This document shows positions 35,319-46,994 of a stretch of 64,000 bases of DNA, piece after piece (positions within the stretch are counted from its first letter, which is position 1; each line of letters starts with the position of its first letter). The stretch covers positions 35,754,099 through 35,818,098 of the forward strand of contig CM039516.1 of the NCBI GenBank assembly GCA_022432975.1. The letters are read 5' to 3'. A model generated the notes under the pieces. It was not told the DNA's origin. It did not search any database and saw only the letters and a program-made list of their open reading frames with translations. This DNA is from Begonia masoniana. Its lineage: Eukaryota > Streptophyta > Magnoliopsida > Cucurbitales > Begoniaceae. Position numbers and translations under genes: made by a program.

Positions 35319-38300
35319 ATGAACATAGTTAACCTTGTACAGGAAGTCAGTTTACTGGCCAGACGCCCAGGAAGACCTAGGATACCGAGGGAAATACCAA
35401 ACTTGAGGAGTGAGGAGGAACCTAGTGTTATTAGACAACTAACAGACTTGGTACGTCAACAAACAGACTTAGTGCGTCAGCAGTCCGATCAGTTGGGAGT
35501 GTTGCTGAACCGAGAGGTGCAGGGGAGTGCCAACTCAGGTTCTAGCAATGAGCATTCAGGAGACCGATTCCGAAGACTTCAGCCACCCACATTTGATAGA
35601 AAGTCATCCAATCCGATTGTCGCTGAGGAGTGGCTTAAGAAAATTGAGAGTATGTTCAGGTGTGCCAATGTTGGTGAAGGAGACAAAGTCACGTTGGCCA
35701 CGTTCCATTTTGCCGGTGATGCTCAACTTTGGTGGGAGACAATCGAGACCACCATCGATGTCTCAGCGATGTCTTGGTCGCAGTTCAAGGACACCTTCTA
35801 TGAGAAATATTTTAATAGCACAGTCCAGGCAGCAAAGAAGGTAGAGTTTTTGAACTTGAAGCAGACAGGGTCTGTGGCAGAATACGTTAGACAATTCGAG
35901 TCTTTGTCCAGGTTCGCTGGACACCTTGTTCACCGAAATGAAGATAAAGTGTTTCAATTCATGAATGGACTGAAACCAGAAATGTACAGAGGGGTCAAGT
36001 TTTCGGGTTATAAAGGTTTGCCCTTCAGTGATGTTGTGTCCACAGCATTGGAGGTGGAAGAAGCTGAATTGAAATGTGCTGGACTAAAGGAAACCACGAG
36101 AAAGTTTGTTCAACCACCGCCGCAGAGAGGGGTGAAGAGGTCCAATGAAGGCCGGCACAGCCAAGGGATAGGAAAGAAGGTACCAGACACCAAGACGTTC
36201 CCTCAGTGCCCAAAGTGTTCGAAGAATCACCCGGGCGAGTGTAGATTTGGATCGGGTAAGTGCTTCAACTGCGAAGAGGTTGGACACTTGTACAAGGATT
36301 GCCCAAAGCCCCGGGTCGTTCGATGTTTCCATTACAACAAGGCTGGCCATTCCAACAGAGATTGCCCAGCTTTGAAGGGTGGCCCTGCCAGGATTAAGCC
36401 AAGAATATTCTCCATGATGGAGTCTTGTGATGAGGACCAACCTGCTGTAGTGTCAGGTACTATATTGATTAACTCTATACGTGCTTTTACTTTAATAGAT
36501 TCGGGTGCAACTCATTCTTTTATAGCCTCTGCATTTGCGAATAAGTTAGATGTACGGTTTACTCCTTCTGAGCATGTGTTTAACGTAGAATTACCTTCTG
36601 GTGAGCACATGCACTCCAATCAAATGATGCCTGATAGTGTTGTGTTAGTAGGGAACATGAATTTGCCTGCTGATCTCATTGTTATGGACATAACGGGATT
36701 TGATGTGATCTTGGGAATGGATTGGTTGTTTAAGCATTACGCCACAATAGATTGTAGGACTGGAATTGTTAGTTTTCACCCCCCTAGTGGTTTAAACCAT
36801 ACCTTCCAGGCTCTGAAGAAGAGTAAGGAAATGACTGTGATGACTTCTGCCGATTTTAGACCCTCCCCATGCAGAGAGTATTTGTGCTTTTTGGCCAATA
36901 TCTTAGACACGCAGCTAGTAGAAAAATCAAGTCCCAAAAATATTTTAGTTGTCCAAGACTTTCCAGAAGTATTTCTAGATGACCTTCCTGGCTTGCCACT
37001 AGATAGGGAAATTGAGTTTGTGGTAGATGTTTACCCCGACACCGAGCCTGTGTCTAAAAATCCATATAGACTAGCACAAACAGAACTTAAAGAATTGAAG
37101 AAACAATTAGAGAATTTGTTGGAGAAGAGGTTCATACGCCCTAGCTTTTCACCATGGGGTGCACCTGTCCTTTTTGTCAAAAAGAAAGATGGATCAATGC
37201 GTATGTGCATAGACTATAGGGAATTAAATAAGCTAACTGTCAAGAACAAGTATCCGCTGCCGAGGATTGATGATTTATTTGATCAGCTTAAGGGTGCAAG
37301 AGTTTTCTCTAAAATTGACCTTAGGTCCGGTTATTACCAGTTGAAGGTGAAATCTGAAGATATCCCAAAGACTGCCTTTCGCACAAGGTATGGACATTAT
37401 GAGTTTTTGGTTATGTCTTTTGGTTTGACAAATGCGCCAGCAGCCTTCATGGATCTCATGAATAGGGTGTTTCACGAGTATTTGGACAAGTTTGTCATTG
37501 TATTCATAGATGACATTCTAATCTATTCTAAAACTAAGGAGGAGCACGCAGGACACCTAAACTTGGTGTTAGGATTGCTGAGGCAGCACCAACTTTATGC
37601 CAAATTTTCTAAGTGTGAGTTTTGGTTGGACAGAGTTCACTTTCTTGGTCATGTGATCTCTGGAGATGGGATATCTGTTGATCCAGCCAAGGTTCAAGCA
37701 GTTAAGGAATGGCCCAAACCGAAGAATGCTACTGATATTAGGAGTTTTCTTGGATTAGCAGGATATTATAGAAAATTCATCGAGGGATTTTCAAAGATTG
37801 CCACACCCCTTACTATGTTAACAAGGAAAAATGTGAAGTATAATTGGACTGATAAATGTGAATCCAGTTTCCAGACCTTGAAGCAGAAACTAACCAATGC
37901 TCCAATTCTGACCCTTCCTGTTGTTAATGGTAAGTTCAGTATATATTGTGATGCATCCAAAGTTGGACTTGGTTGTGTTTTGATGCAAGACGGAAAGGTT
38001 ATAGCTTATGCTTCTAGGCAGTTAAAAGTGCATGAGAAAAATTACCCTACACATGATTTAGAATTAGCTGCTGTGGTTTTTGCATTAAAGATTTGGAGGC
38101 ACTACCTGTATGGACAAACCTGTGAGATATTTTCGGATCATAAAAGTCTTAAATATATTTTTACGCAAAAGGAATTGAATATGAGGCAACGTAGGTGGCT
38201 AGAGTTTGTCAAAGATTATGATTTCGAGATTAAGTACTACCCTGGCAAGGCGAATGTAGTGGCTGATGCCCTGAGTAGAGTGACTCCTTCAGTCTCTGCA

Positions 38301-39801
38301 TTGATTCTAGAAATACCGATAGCTTTAGAGATAGAATTCCAAAGAATTAACCTGGAGGCGGTGTCTAGTGTGTCAGCCATGCTTTCGGCCATATTCTTGA
38401 GGCCAACTATTTTGGAGAAAATAAAGGAAGTTCAAATGAATGACACCGAATGCAATAGATTCTACTGACGAGTCGGATTTCAACTGCTCAGCTGATGGAA
38501 TTCTCAAATTTCGAAATAGATGGTTTGTTCCGGCTGATACCGAACTTAGAAAAGAAATCCTATCTGAGGCACATTCCTCCAGACTTTCTGTTCATCTTGG
38601 AGGAACGAAAATGTACAGAGATCTCAAGCAACATTATTGGTGGCAAGGTATGAAGAGAAGTGTGACGGAGTACGTGGAGTCATGTCTGGTCTGCCAGCAA
38701 GTTAAGGCTGAACATCAGAGGCCTGCTGGAACATTGCAACCTTTACCAGTTCCCGAATGGAAATGGGAACAAATAACTATGGATTTTGTTATAGGATTAC
38801 CTAGAACAGCAAAAGGTCACGATGCAATTTGGGTAATAGTTGATCGTTTAACCAAATCAGCTCACTTTCTGCCAATGAAGATAACATATTCGATGGATCA
38901 ATTGGCTGAGTTGTATGTGCACGAAGTTGTTAGACTGCATGGAGTTCCAAGCACCATAGTTTCAGACCGAGACTCCAGATTTACATCTAAGTTTTGCAAA
39001 AGTTTGCACAAGGCTATGGGAACACAGCTTAGTTTTAGCACAGCCTTTCATCCTCAAACTGATGGACAATCCGAGAGAACAATCAAACGTTGGAGGATAT
39101 GCTTCGTGCATGTGTACTGGAATTTCAAGGTTCTTGGAGTAAGTATTTACCATTGGTTGAGTTCTCTTATAATAGGCATGGACCCATACGAGGCATTATA
39201 TGGATGAAAGTGCAGATCTCCATTATATTGGGATGAGGTTGGAGAAGCACAACTGATTGGTCCTGACATTGTGCAGCAGATAGTGGAGAAGGTTGCTCTA
39301 ATTCGACAAAGAATCTTAACAGCTCAAAGCCGGCAGAAAAGCTATGCAGACAAAAGACGAAGAGAACTGGAATTTGAAGTAGGTACTGAAATTTTTCTTA
39401 AGGTGTCACCTTTCAAAGGAGTTGTGAGATTTGGGAAAAGAGGCAAGTTGAACCCCAGATATATTGGACCTTTCCAAATCGTGAAGAGGATTGGGAAGTC
39501 AGCATACCAACTTCAGTTACCAGCCTCTCTGGAGGGAATTCATAATGTGTTTCATGTTTCCATGCTAAAGAAATGTGTTAGAGATCCTTCACAGATGGTA
39601 GAACAGCAGAGCATCGAAGTTCTTCCTACTCTTACTTATGAGGAGAAACTAGTAAAAATCTTAGATTATGTAGTAAAGATATTACGCAACAAAGAAGTTC
39701 CACTGGTAAAAGTCTTATGGCATAACCAGAACATTGAGGAGACAACTTGGGAGCGCCAGCAGGACATGATGGACCAATATCTGGAACTATTCAGGTACTG
39801 A
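35319..39801 (+). pseudogene. Gag-Pol of B (frameshifted in integrase)
   Basis: Open from 35319 to 38468: gag, two knuckles ([14 protein letters not shown], and [14 protein letters not shown] in which the second Cys is Tyr), protease ([10 protein letters not shown]), RT ([17 protein letters not shown]) and RNase H (YCDAS, ELAA, SDHKS, ADALSR). A 17-bp deletion relative to B' near 38450 shifts the frame. Integrase resumes at 38440-39207, then suffers a 1-bp deletion near 39085, a deletion of about 20 bp near 39173 and an in-frame stop near 39205 (RKC to stop-KC). The GPY/F and chromodomain end lies at 39271-39801. The family's usual start (ATG GCC AGA in B') is CTG at 35355; an upstream in-frame ATG at 35319 is still available. 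Not expected to make integrase. Confidence 0.92.
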
Positions 39802-39820
39802 ATTTTGAGGACAAAATTCT

Positions 39821-39836
39821 TTTAAGGAGGGTAGAT
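39821..39836 (+). promoter_or_regulatory. Polypurine tract of B
   Basis: TTTAAGGAGGGTAGAT abuts the 3' LTR start. Confidence 0.85.
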
Positions 39837-40151
39837 TGTAGCACCCAGTTCCATTGAATCAAAAATTTAATTTATTATTTATGATATACTTTTATAGAAG
39901 GGTTGGGGGAGTTATTGATTAGGTTAATAAATGTTCAGGCGAGGGCATGATGGTAATTAGAATTTTTACATAGTGGATAACGTATTTAAGGAAAAGTCCA
40001 GTGTGAGTAGCCTCCACTGTTTCATTTCTTTTGACCTCTCAGCTCGACGGATTCCCCCTAGGCGATTCCCCTCCAACCAAGGTGAGTTTTGGTTCGATTA
40101 CTTGCTGTTTTTAGCGTCTAGATAACTGGTGGATGACTATGTGTGCATTTT

Positions 40152-42320
40152 TGTAACGCCCCGAGTTATCTGAACCCGGTTCGTCACACCATACCCGTAC
40201 ATGACTAAAATTTCAACCGTATTTTTTTGAAAACTTGAAATAAGCGAAATCTCCAAAACAATAATATTCGAAACTTGCAGCGGAAATCGTTTAAGTAAGA
40301 ATCAAGTTAAACAAGCCTAATGTACAATGCTTAAACACTCAATTAAAATTTTGGGGATAATCGGCAAAAGGGATAAAGGATTAAATCGCATAACACTTCA
40401 TGAGTTTCAAAAGTCAAACGCATCGCCCGCTGAACAAAGTCAACAAAAGGGGCTGAAGCAGAAAATAGAAGACATCATCCGGTGGCAAAACGACAAAATA
40501 CGCTCTACACCTTCCGGTGACGTCAGCCGGATGATCGACGCTATACAGCATCCATCGGTCACAAAACAACAAAACATTTCCTACATCTTCCGGTAGATTA
40601 ACACACGACATCCACCGGTCACAAAACGACAGAACATTTCCTACATCTTCCGGTGGATTAACACACGACATCCACCAGTCACTAAACGACAAAATATTTC
40701 TGCATCATCCGGTGGATCTACACACGGCATCCACCGGTCACTAAACGACAAAATGCACTCTACATCTTCCGATGACGTCAGCCAGATGATTTCCTTCATC
40801 CGATCGACTTTGCTCTACATCCACCGGTGACTAAACGACAAACTCTCTACTTATATCTTCCGATAAAACAAGCTATACTTACCGATCACTAAACGACAAA
40901 TTTTGTTCTATATCATCCGATGGCTTCCACTGAAGATATCTTCCTATAGACAACAGAACAACAACTCAACCTACGGAAAAGGATTTACTCACTTCACTGA
41001 AACCATTCAAAAACGTTTCAAACCATTACAATACTAAAAATCCCAGTGAGTGCCAACATTAAATCCCAACAGAATACTATTAACAGGAAAATCTCGAAAT
41101 TGTATTCAAAACATTAAAATCACTTCTGTAATGAAAATTCAGCATACTTAAATTGAAATACTGTCAACTAAACTTTCACACCATCAGACAACAGTTAATC
41201 CGCCTCATCAGTATACCAGTTCGTGGCAGAGAAGTGCTCCTCCAACTCCATCTATTAGTCAGTAAACTAAGGGAATTCACCTGCAGTTTCCTCAACACCT
41301 ACTTCACAAAACTCATCTATTAGTCTAATGCTAAGTAAGTAAAGTAGTAATGAAATGCATTGCTGAAACATAAATTCCTAAACATGCAATTTCTACTTTC
41401 TCATCTCAGTTGCATACACGTACGTTCATAAACTGATCTGATCCCTTGGTTCCCTTGGGAGTGGGATCAATTCTCCCAATGTCATACATCCTCTACTCGA
41501 TTAAGGGGCGGATGAATTCCCTTAATAGCTGTTCTGATCCCATGGTTCCCTTGGGAGTGGGATCAATTCTCCCAATGTCATACATCCTCTACTCGATTAA
41601 GGGGCGGATTAGTTCTCTTAATAGTTTATCTGTCACATTCAGTTCATACCTTACCATTCTTACATGGAAATTCATTTTCGTAGTCTTTCAAAAACATGAT
41701 GCATGTCATACAAAATCATTCACAAAATGCACAACCCTACTGTTTTGTGATGTAGGCCCGAAGGCACATACATACTTTACTTACCTGGATTCCTGGAAAT
41801 TGTTCGGTTACCACTACTCGGGAAGCTCTGTACACCTAATGTCATAAGCAGAATATCGATTAGATCATCACTAACCTTAACCTTATATCGTTCAGAAACC
41901 TAAGGAGCTAGTTTGGAAAACTCTGGTTATCGAACATTCTCAACACTAAACCCGAACTCAACACACTCGCAGCCTTATCAAAAATACACGCATTGTACTC
42001 TCTCTGCTATATAGCCACTAAAATCTCAAGATAACGAAAGGAAAACTTACCTAGTTTGAAGGAGAATCGGGCGAGGGAAAATCGCCTAGAGAGCTCGACT
42101 GCCTGAGCTGAAAACCCAAAGAGGAAAAATGAGGGAACAACGGCGGCTAAACCTCATTAAACCCTCCCTTAAATGCGTTATCCACAATAAATTGCAATTT
42201 ACCATTTTATTCTTGCTCAGTCACTTGTTAACCTAATCACTAAATCACCTATATTTCAATTATAAAACATTCTCTATAAATGGAAAAAGGTAAATCGGTT
42301 AATGGAAACTGGGTGTTACA
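40152..42320 (-). repeat. 3' LTR of B'
   Basis: On the minus strand it has a donor-like CCAG/GTAAGT (41784-41783), a GGGCCTACATCAC box, two roughly 105-bp direct repeats (41440-41640), an AGCATTAGACT-type dyad and an acceptor-like AGTAG/GTG (41300-41299). A CATCTTCCGGT / CATCCACCGGTCAC array at 40480-40930 is the counterpart of B's array. Confidence 0.92.
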
Positions 42321-42336
42321 ATCTACCCTCCTTAAA
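42321..42336 (-). promoter_or_regulatory. Polypurine tract of B'
   Basis: The minus strand reads TTTTAAGGAGGGTAGAT upstream of the 3' LTR. Confidence 0.82.
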
Positions 42337-42355
42337 AGAATTTTGTCCTCAAAAT

Positions 42356-45300
42356 TCAGTACCTGAATAGTTCTGGATATTGGTCCATCATGTCCTGCTG
42401 GCGTTCCCAAGTTGTCTCCTCAATATTCTGGTGTTGCCATAAGACTTTTACCAGTGGAACCTCCTTGTTGCGTAATACCTTTACTGCATAATCTAAGATC
42501 CTTACTGGTTTCTCCTCATAAGTAAGAGTAGGAAGGACTTCAATGTTCTGCTGTTCCATAATCTGTGAAGGATCTCTAACACATTTCTTTAGCATGGAAA
42601 CGTGAAACACATTATGAATTCCCTCCAGAGAGGCTGGTAACTGAAGTTGATATGCTGACTTCCCAATTCTCTTCACGATTTGGAAAGGTCCAATATATCT
42701 GGGGTTTAACTTGCCTCTTTTCCCAAATCTCACAACTCCTTTGAAAGGTGACACCTTAAGGAAAACTTCGTTACCAACATCAAATTTTAATTCTCTTCGT
42801 CTTTTGTCTGCATAGCTTTTCTGCCGGCTTTGAGCTGTTAAGATTCTTTGTCGGATAAGAGCAATCTTCTCCACTGTCTGTTGCAAAATGTCAGGACCAA
42901 ATAACTGTGCTTCTCCAACTTCATCCCAATACAATGGAGATCTGCACTTCCGTCCATACAATGCCTCGTATGGTGCCATGCCTATAGTTGCCTGAAAACT
43001 GTTATTCTAAGAGAACTCAACCAATGGTAAATACTTACTCCAAGAATCTTGAAATTCCAGCACACAAGCCCGAAGCATATCCTCCAACGTTTAGATAGTT
43101 CTCTTGGATTGTCCATCGGTTTGAGGATGAAAGGCTGTGCTAAAACTAAGCTGTGTCCCCATAGCCTTGTGCAAACTTTTCCAAAACTTAGATGTAAATA
43201 TGGAGTCTCGGTCTGAAACTATGGTGCTTAGAACACCATGCAGTCTAACAACTTCGTGCACATACAACTCAGCCAATTGATCCATCGAGTATGTTACCTT
43301 CATTGGCAGAAAGTGAGCTGATTTGGTTAAACGATCAACTACTACCCAAATTGCATCGTGACCTTTTACTGTTCTAGGTAATCATATAACAAAATCCATA
43401 GTTATTTGTTCCCATTTCCATTCGGGAACTGGTAAGGGTTGCAATGTTCCAGCAGGCCTCTGATGTTCAGCTTTGACTTGCTGGCAGACCAGACATGACT
43501 CCACATACTCCGCCACACTTCTTTTCATACCTGGCCACCAATAATGTTGCTTGAGATCTCTGTACATTTTCGTACCTCCAGGATGAACAGAAAGTCTGGA
43601 GGAATGTGCCTCAGATAGGATTTCCTTTCTAAGTTCAGTATCAGCCGGAACAAACCATCTATTTCGAAACTTGAGAATTCCATCAGCTGAGCAGTTGAAA
43701 TCCGACTTATCAGTGGAATCTATGCACAACTTAGACTTATTACATTCAGCGTCATTCATTTGAACTTCCTTTATTTTCTTCAAAATAGTTGGCCTCAAAG
43801 ATATGGCCGAAAGCATGGCTGACACACTAGACACAGCTTCCAGGTTAAATCTTTGGAATTCTATCTCTAAAGCTATTGGTATTTCTAGAATCAATGCAGA
43901 GACTGAAGGAGTCATTCTACTCAAAGCATCAGCCACTACATTCGCCTTGCCAGGGTGGTACTTAATCTCAAAATCATAATCTTTGACGAACTCTAACCAC
44001 CTACGTTGCCTCATATTCAGTTCCTTTTGCGTGAAAATGTATTTCAGGCTTTTATGATCCGAAAATATCTCACAGGTTTGTCCATACAGGTAGTGCCTCC
44101 AAATCTTTAATGCAAAAACCACAGCAGCTAATTCTAAGTCATGTGTAGGGTAATTCTTTTCGTGTACTTTTAACTGCCTAGAAGCATAAGCTATAACCTT
44201 TCCATCTTGCATCAAAACACCACCAAGTCCAACCTTAGAAGCATCACAATAAATACTGAATTTACCATTTTCGACAGGAAGGGTTAAAATTGGGGCATTG
44301 GTCAGTTTCTGCGTCAAGGTCTGGAAACTGGATTCATATTTATCAGTCCAATTATACTTCACATTTTTCCTTGTCAACATAGTAAGGGGTATGGCAATCT
44401 TTGAAAATCCCTCAATGAATTTCCTATAATATCCTGCTAATCCAAGAAAACTCCAGATATCCGTAGCATTCTTCGGTTGGGGTCACTCCTTAACAGCTTG
44501 AACCTTGGCTGGATCAACAGATATCCCATCTCCAGAGATCACATGACCAAGAAAGTGAACTCTGTCCAACCAAAACTCACACTTAGAAAATTTGGCATAA
44601 AGTTGGTGCTGCCTCAGCAATCCTAACACCAAGTTTAGGTGTCCTGCATGCTCATCCTTAGTTCTAGAATAGATTAAAATGTCATCTATGAATACAATGA
44701 CAAACTTGTCCAAATACTCGCGAAACACCCTATTCATGAGATCCATGAAGGCTGCTGGCGCATTTGTCAAACCAAAAGACATAACCAAAAACTCATAATG
44801 TCCATACCTTGTGCGAAAGGCAGTCTTTGGGATATCTTCAGATTAACCTTCAACTGGTAATAACCGGACCTAAGGTCAATTTTAGAGAAAACTCTCGCAC
44901 CTTTAAGCTGATCAAATAAATCATCAATCCTCGGCAGTGGATACTTGTTCTTGACAGTTAGCTTATTCAATTCTCTATAGTCTATGCACATACGCATTGA
45001 TCCATCCTTCTTTTTGAGAAAGAGGATAGGTGCACCCCATGGTGAAAAGCTAGGGCGTATGAACCCCTTCTCCAATAAATCCTCTAACTGTTTCTTCAAC
45101 TCTTTAAGTTCTATGGGTGCTAGTCTATATGGATTCTTAGATACTGGCTCAGCGCCGGAGTAAACATCTACCACAAATTCAATTTCCCTATCTGGTGGCA
45201 GACCAGGAAGGTCATCTAGAAATACTTCTGGAAAATCTTGGACAACTAAAACATTTTTGGGGCTTGATTTTTCTACTGTTTGTGTGTCTAAAACACTGGC

Positions 45301-46839
45301 CAAAAAGCACAAATACTCTCTGCAAGGGGAGGGTCTATAACTAACATAAGTCATTACGGTCATTTCCTTACTCTTCTTCAGGGCTTGGAAAGTATGGTTT
45401 AAACCACTAGGGGGTTGAAAACTATCAATTCCAGTTCTACAATCTATAGTGGCATAATGCTTAAACAACTAATCCATTCCTAGGATCACATCAAATCCCA
45501 TTATGTCCATAACAATAAGATCAGCAGGCAAATTCATGTTCCCTACTAACACCACTCTATCAGGCATCATATGACTGGAGTGCATGTGCTCACCAGAAGG
45601 TAATGCTACGTTATACACATGCTCAGAAGGAGTAAACCGTACATCTAACTTATCAGCAAATGCAGAGGCTATAAAAGAATGAGTTGCACCCGAATCTATC
45701 AAAGTAAAAGCAAGTACAGAGTTAATCAATACAGTACCTGACACTACAGCAGGCTGGTCCTCATCACCTGACTCCATCATGGAGAATATTCTTGGCTTAA
45801 TCCTGGCAGGGCCACCCTTCAAAGCTGGGCAGTCTCTGTTGACATGGCCAACCTTGTTACAATGGAAACACCAAACGATCCGGGGCTTTGGGCAATCCTT
45901 GTACAAGTGTCCAACCTCATCGCAGTTGAAGCACTTACCCGATCCAAATCTACACTCGCCCGAGTGATTCTTCGAACACTTTGGGCACTGAGGAAACATC
46001 TTGGTATCTGGTGCCTTCTTTCCTATCCCTTGGCCGTGCTGGCCTTCATTGGACCTCTTCACTCCTCTCTGCGGCGGTGGTTGAACAAACTTCCTCGGGG
46101 TTTCCTTTAGTCCAGTACATTTCAATTCGGCTTCTTCCACCTCCAATGCTGTGGACACAACATCACTGAAGGGCAAACCTTTATAACCCGAAAACTTGAC
46201 CCCTCTATACATTTCTGGTTTCAGTCCATTCATGAATTGAAACACCTTATCTTCATTTCGGTGAATAAAGTGTCCAACGAATCGGGACAGGGACTCAAAT
46301 TGTCTAACGTACTCAGCCACTGACTCTGTCTGCTTCAAGTTCAAAAACTCTACCTTCTTTGCTGCCTGGACTGTGCTATTAAAATATTTCTCATAGAAGA
46401 TGTCCTTAAACTGTGACCAAGTCATAGTCAGAATGTCAGTGGTGGTCTCAATTGTCTCCCACCAAAGCTGGGCGTCTCCAGCAAAATGAAAGGTCGCCAG
46501 GGTGACCTTGTCTCCTTCTCCGACGTTGGCACATCGGAGCATGCTTTCAATCTTCCTCAACCATTCTTCAGCAACAATCGGGTTAGATGATTTTCCATCA
46601 AACGTGGGCGGCTGAAGCTTTTGGAATCGATCTCCTGAATGCTCATTGCTAGAACCTAAGTTGGCACTCCCCTGTACCTCTCGATTCAGTAACACCCCCA
46701 ACTGATCAGACTGCTGACGCACTAAATCTGTTTACTGACGTACCAAGTCTGTTAATTGCCTAATAACACTAGGTTCCTCCTCACTCCTCAAGTTTGGCAT
46801 TTCCGTCGGTATCCTAGGTCTTCCCGGGCGTCTGGCCAT
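42356..46839 (-). pseudogene. Gag-Pol of B' (multiple stops)
   Basis: The start is ATG GCC AGA CGC at 46839. The domain order is as in B, with both knuckles intact ([28 protein letters not shown]), protease [21 protein letters not shown], RNase H, integrase and a chromodomain-like end (VLWQHQNIEETTWERQ). At least seven lesions: Gln to stop near 46733, Trp to TAG near 45469, a 1-bp deletion near 44846, Trp to TGA near 44482, Gly to TGA near 43382, Gln to TAG near 43091 and Tyr to TAG near 43005. Most are C-to-T or G-to-A changes. Inactive. Confidence 0.92.
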
Positions 46840-46980
46840 TAAACTCACTTCCTGTACAAGGTTAACTATATTCATAAATATCTAATTACTGAGGCTAACA
46901 TAAACACTTACAGTTGTTGGAGTACTTCCATGCGACGATTGGCACTGATGAGTAATCTTTTGAACGGTTTAACTGAATGT

Positions 46981-46992
46981 CTCTGATACCAT
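46981..46992 (-). promoter_or_regulatory. Primer-binding site of B'
   Basis: The minus strand reads TGGTATCAGAG beside the 5' LTR edge at 46995. The conserved donor-like AACT/GTAAGTGTTT lies at about 46912-46905. Confidence 0.87.
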
Positions 46993-46994
46993 AC

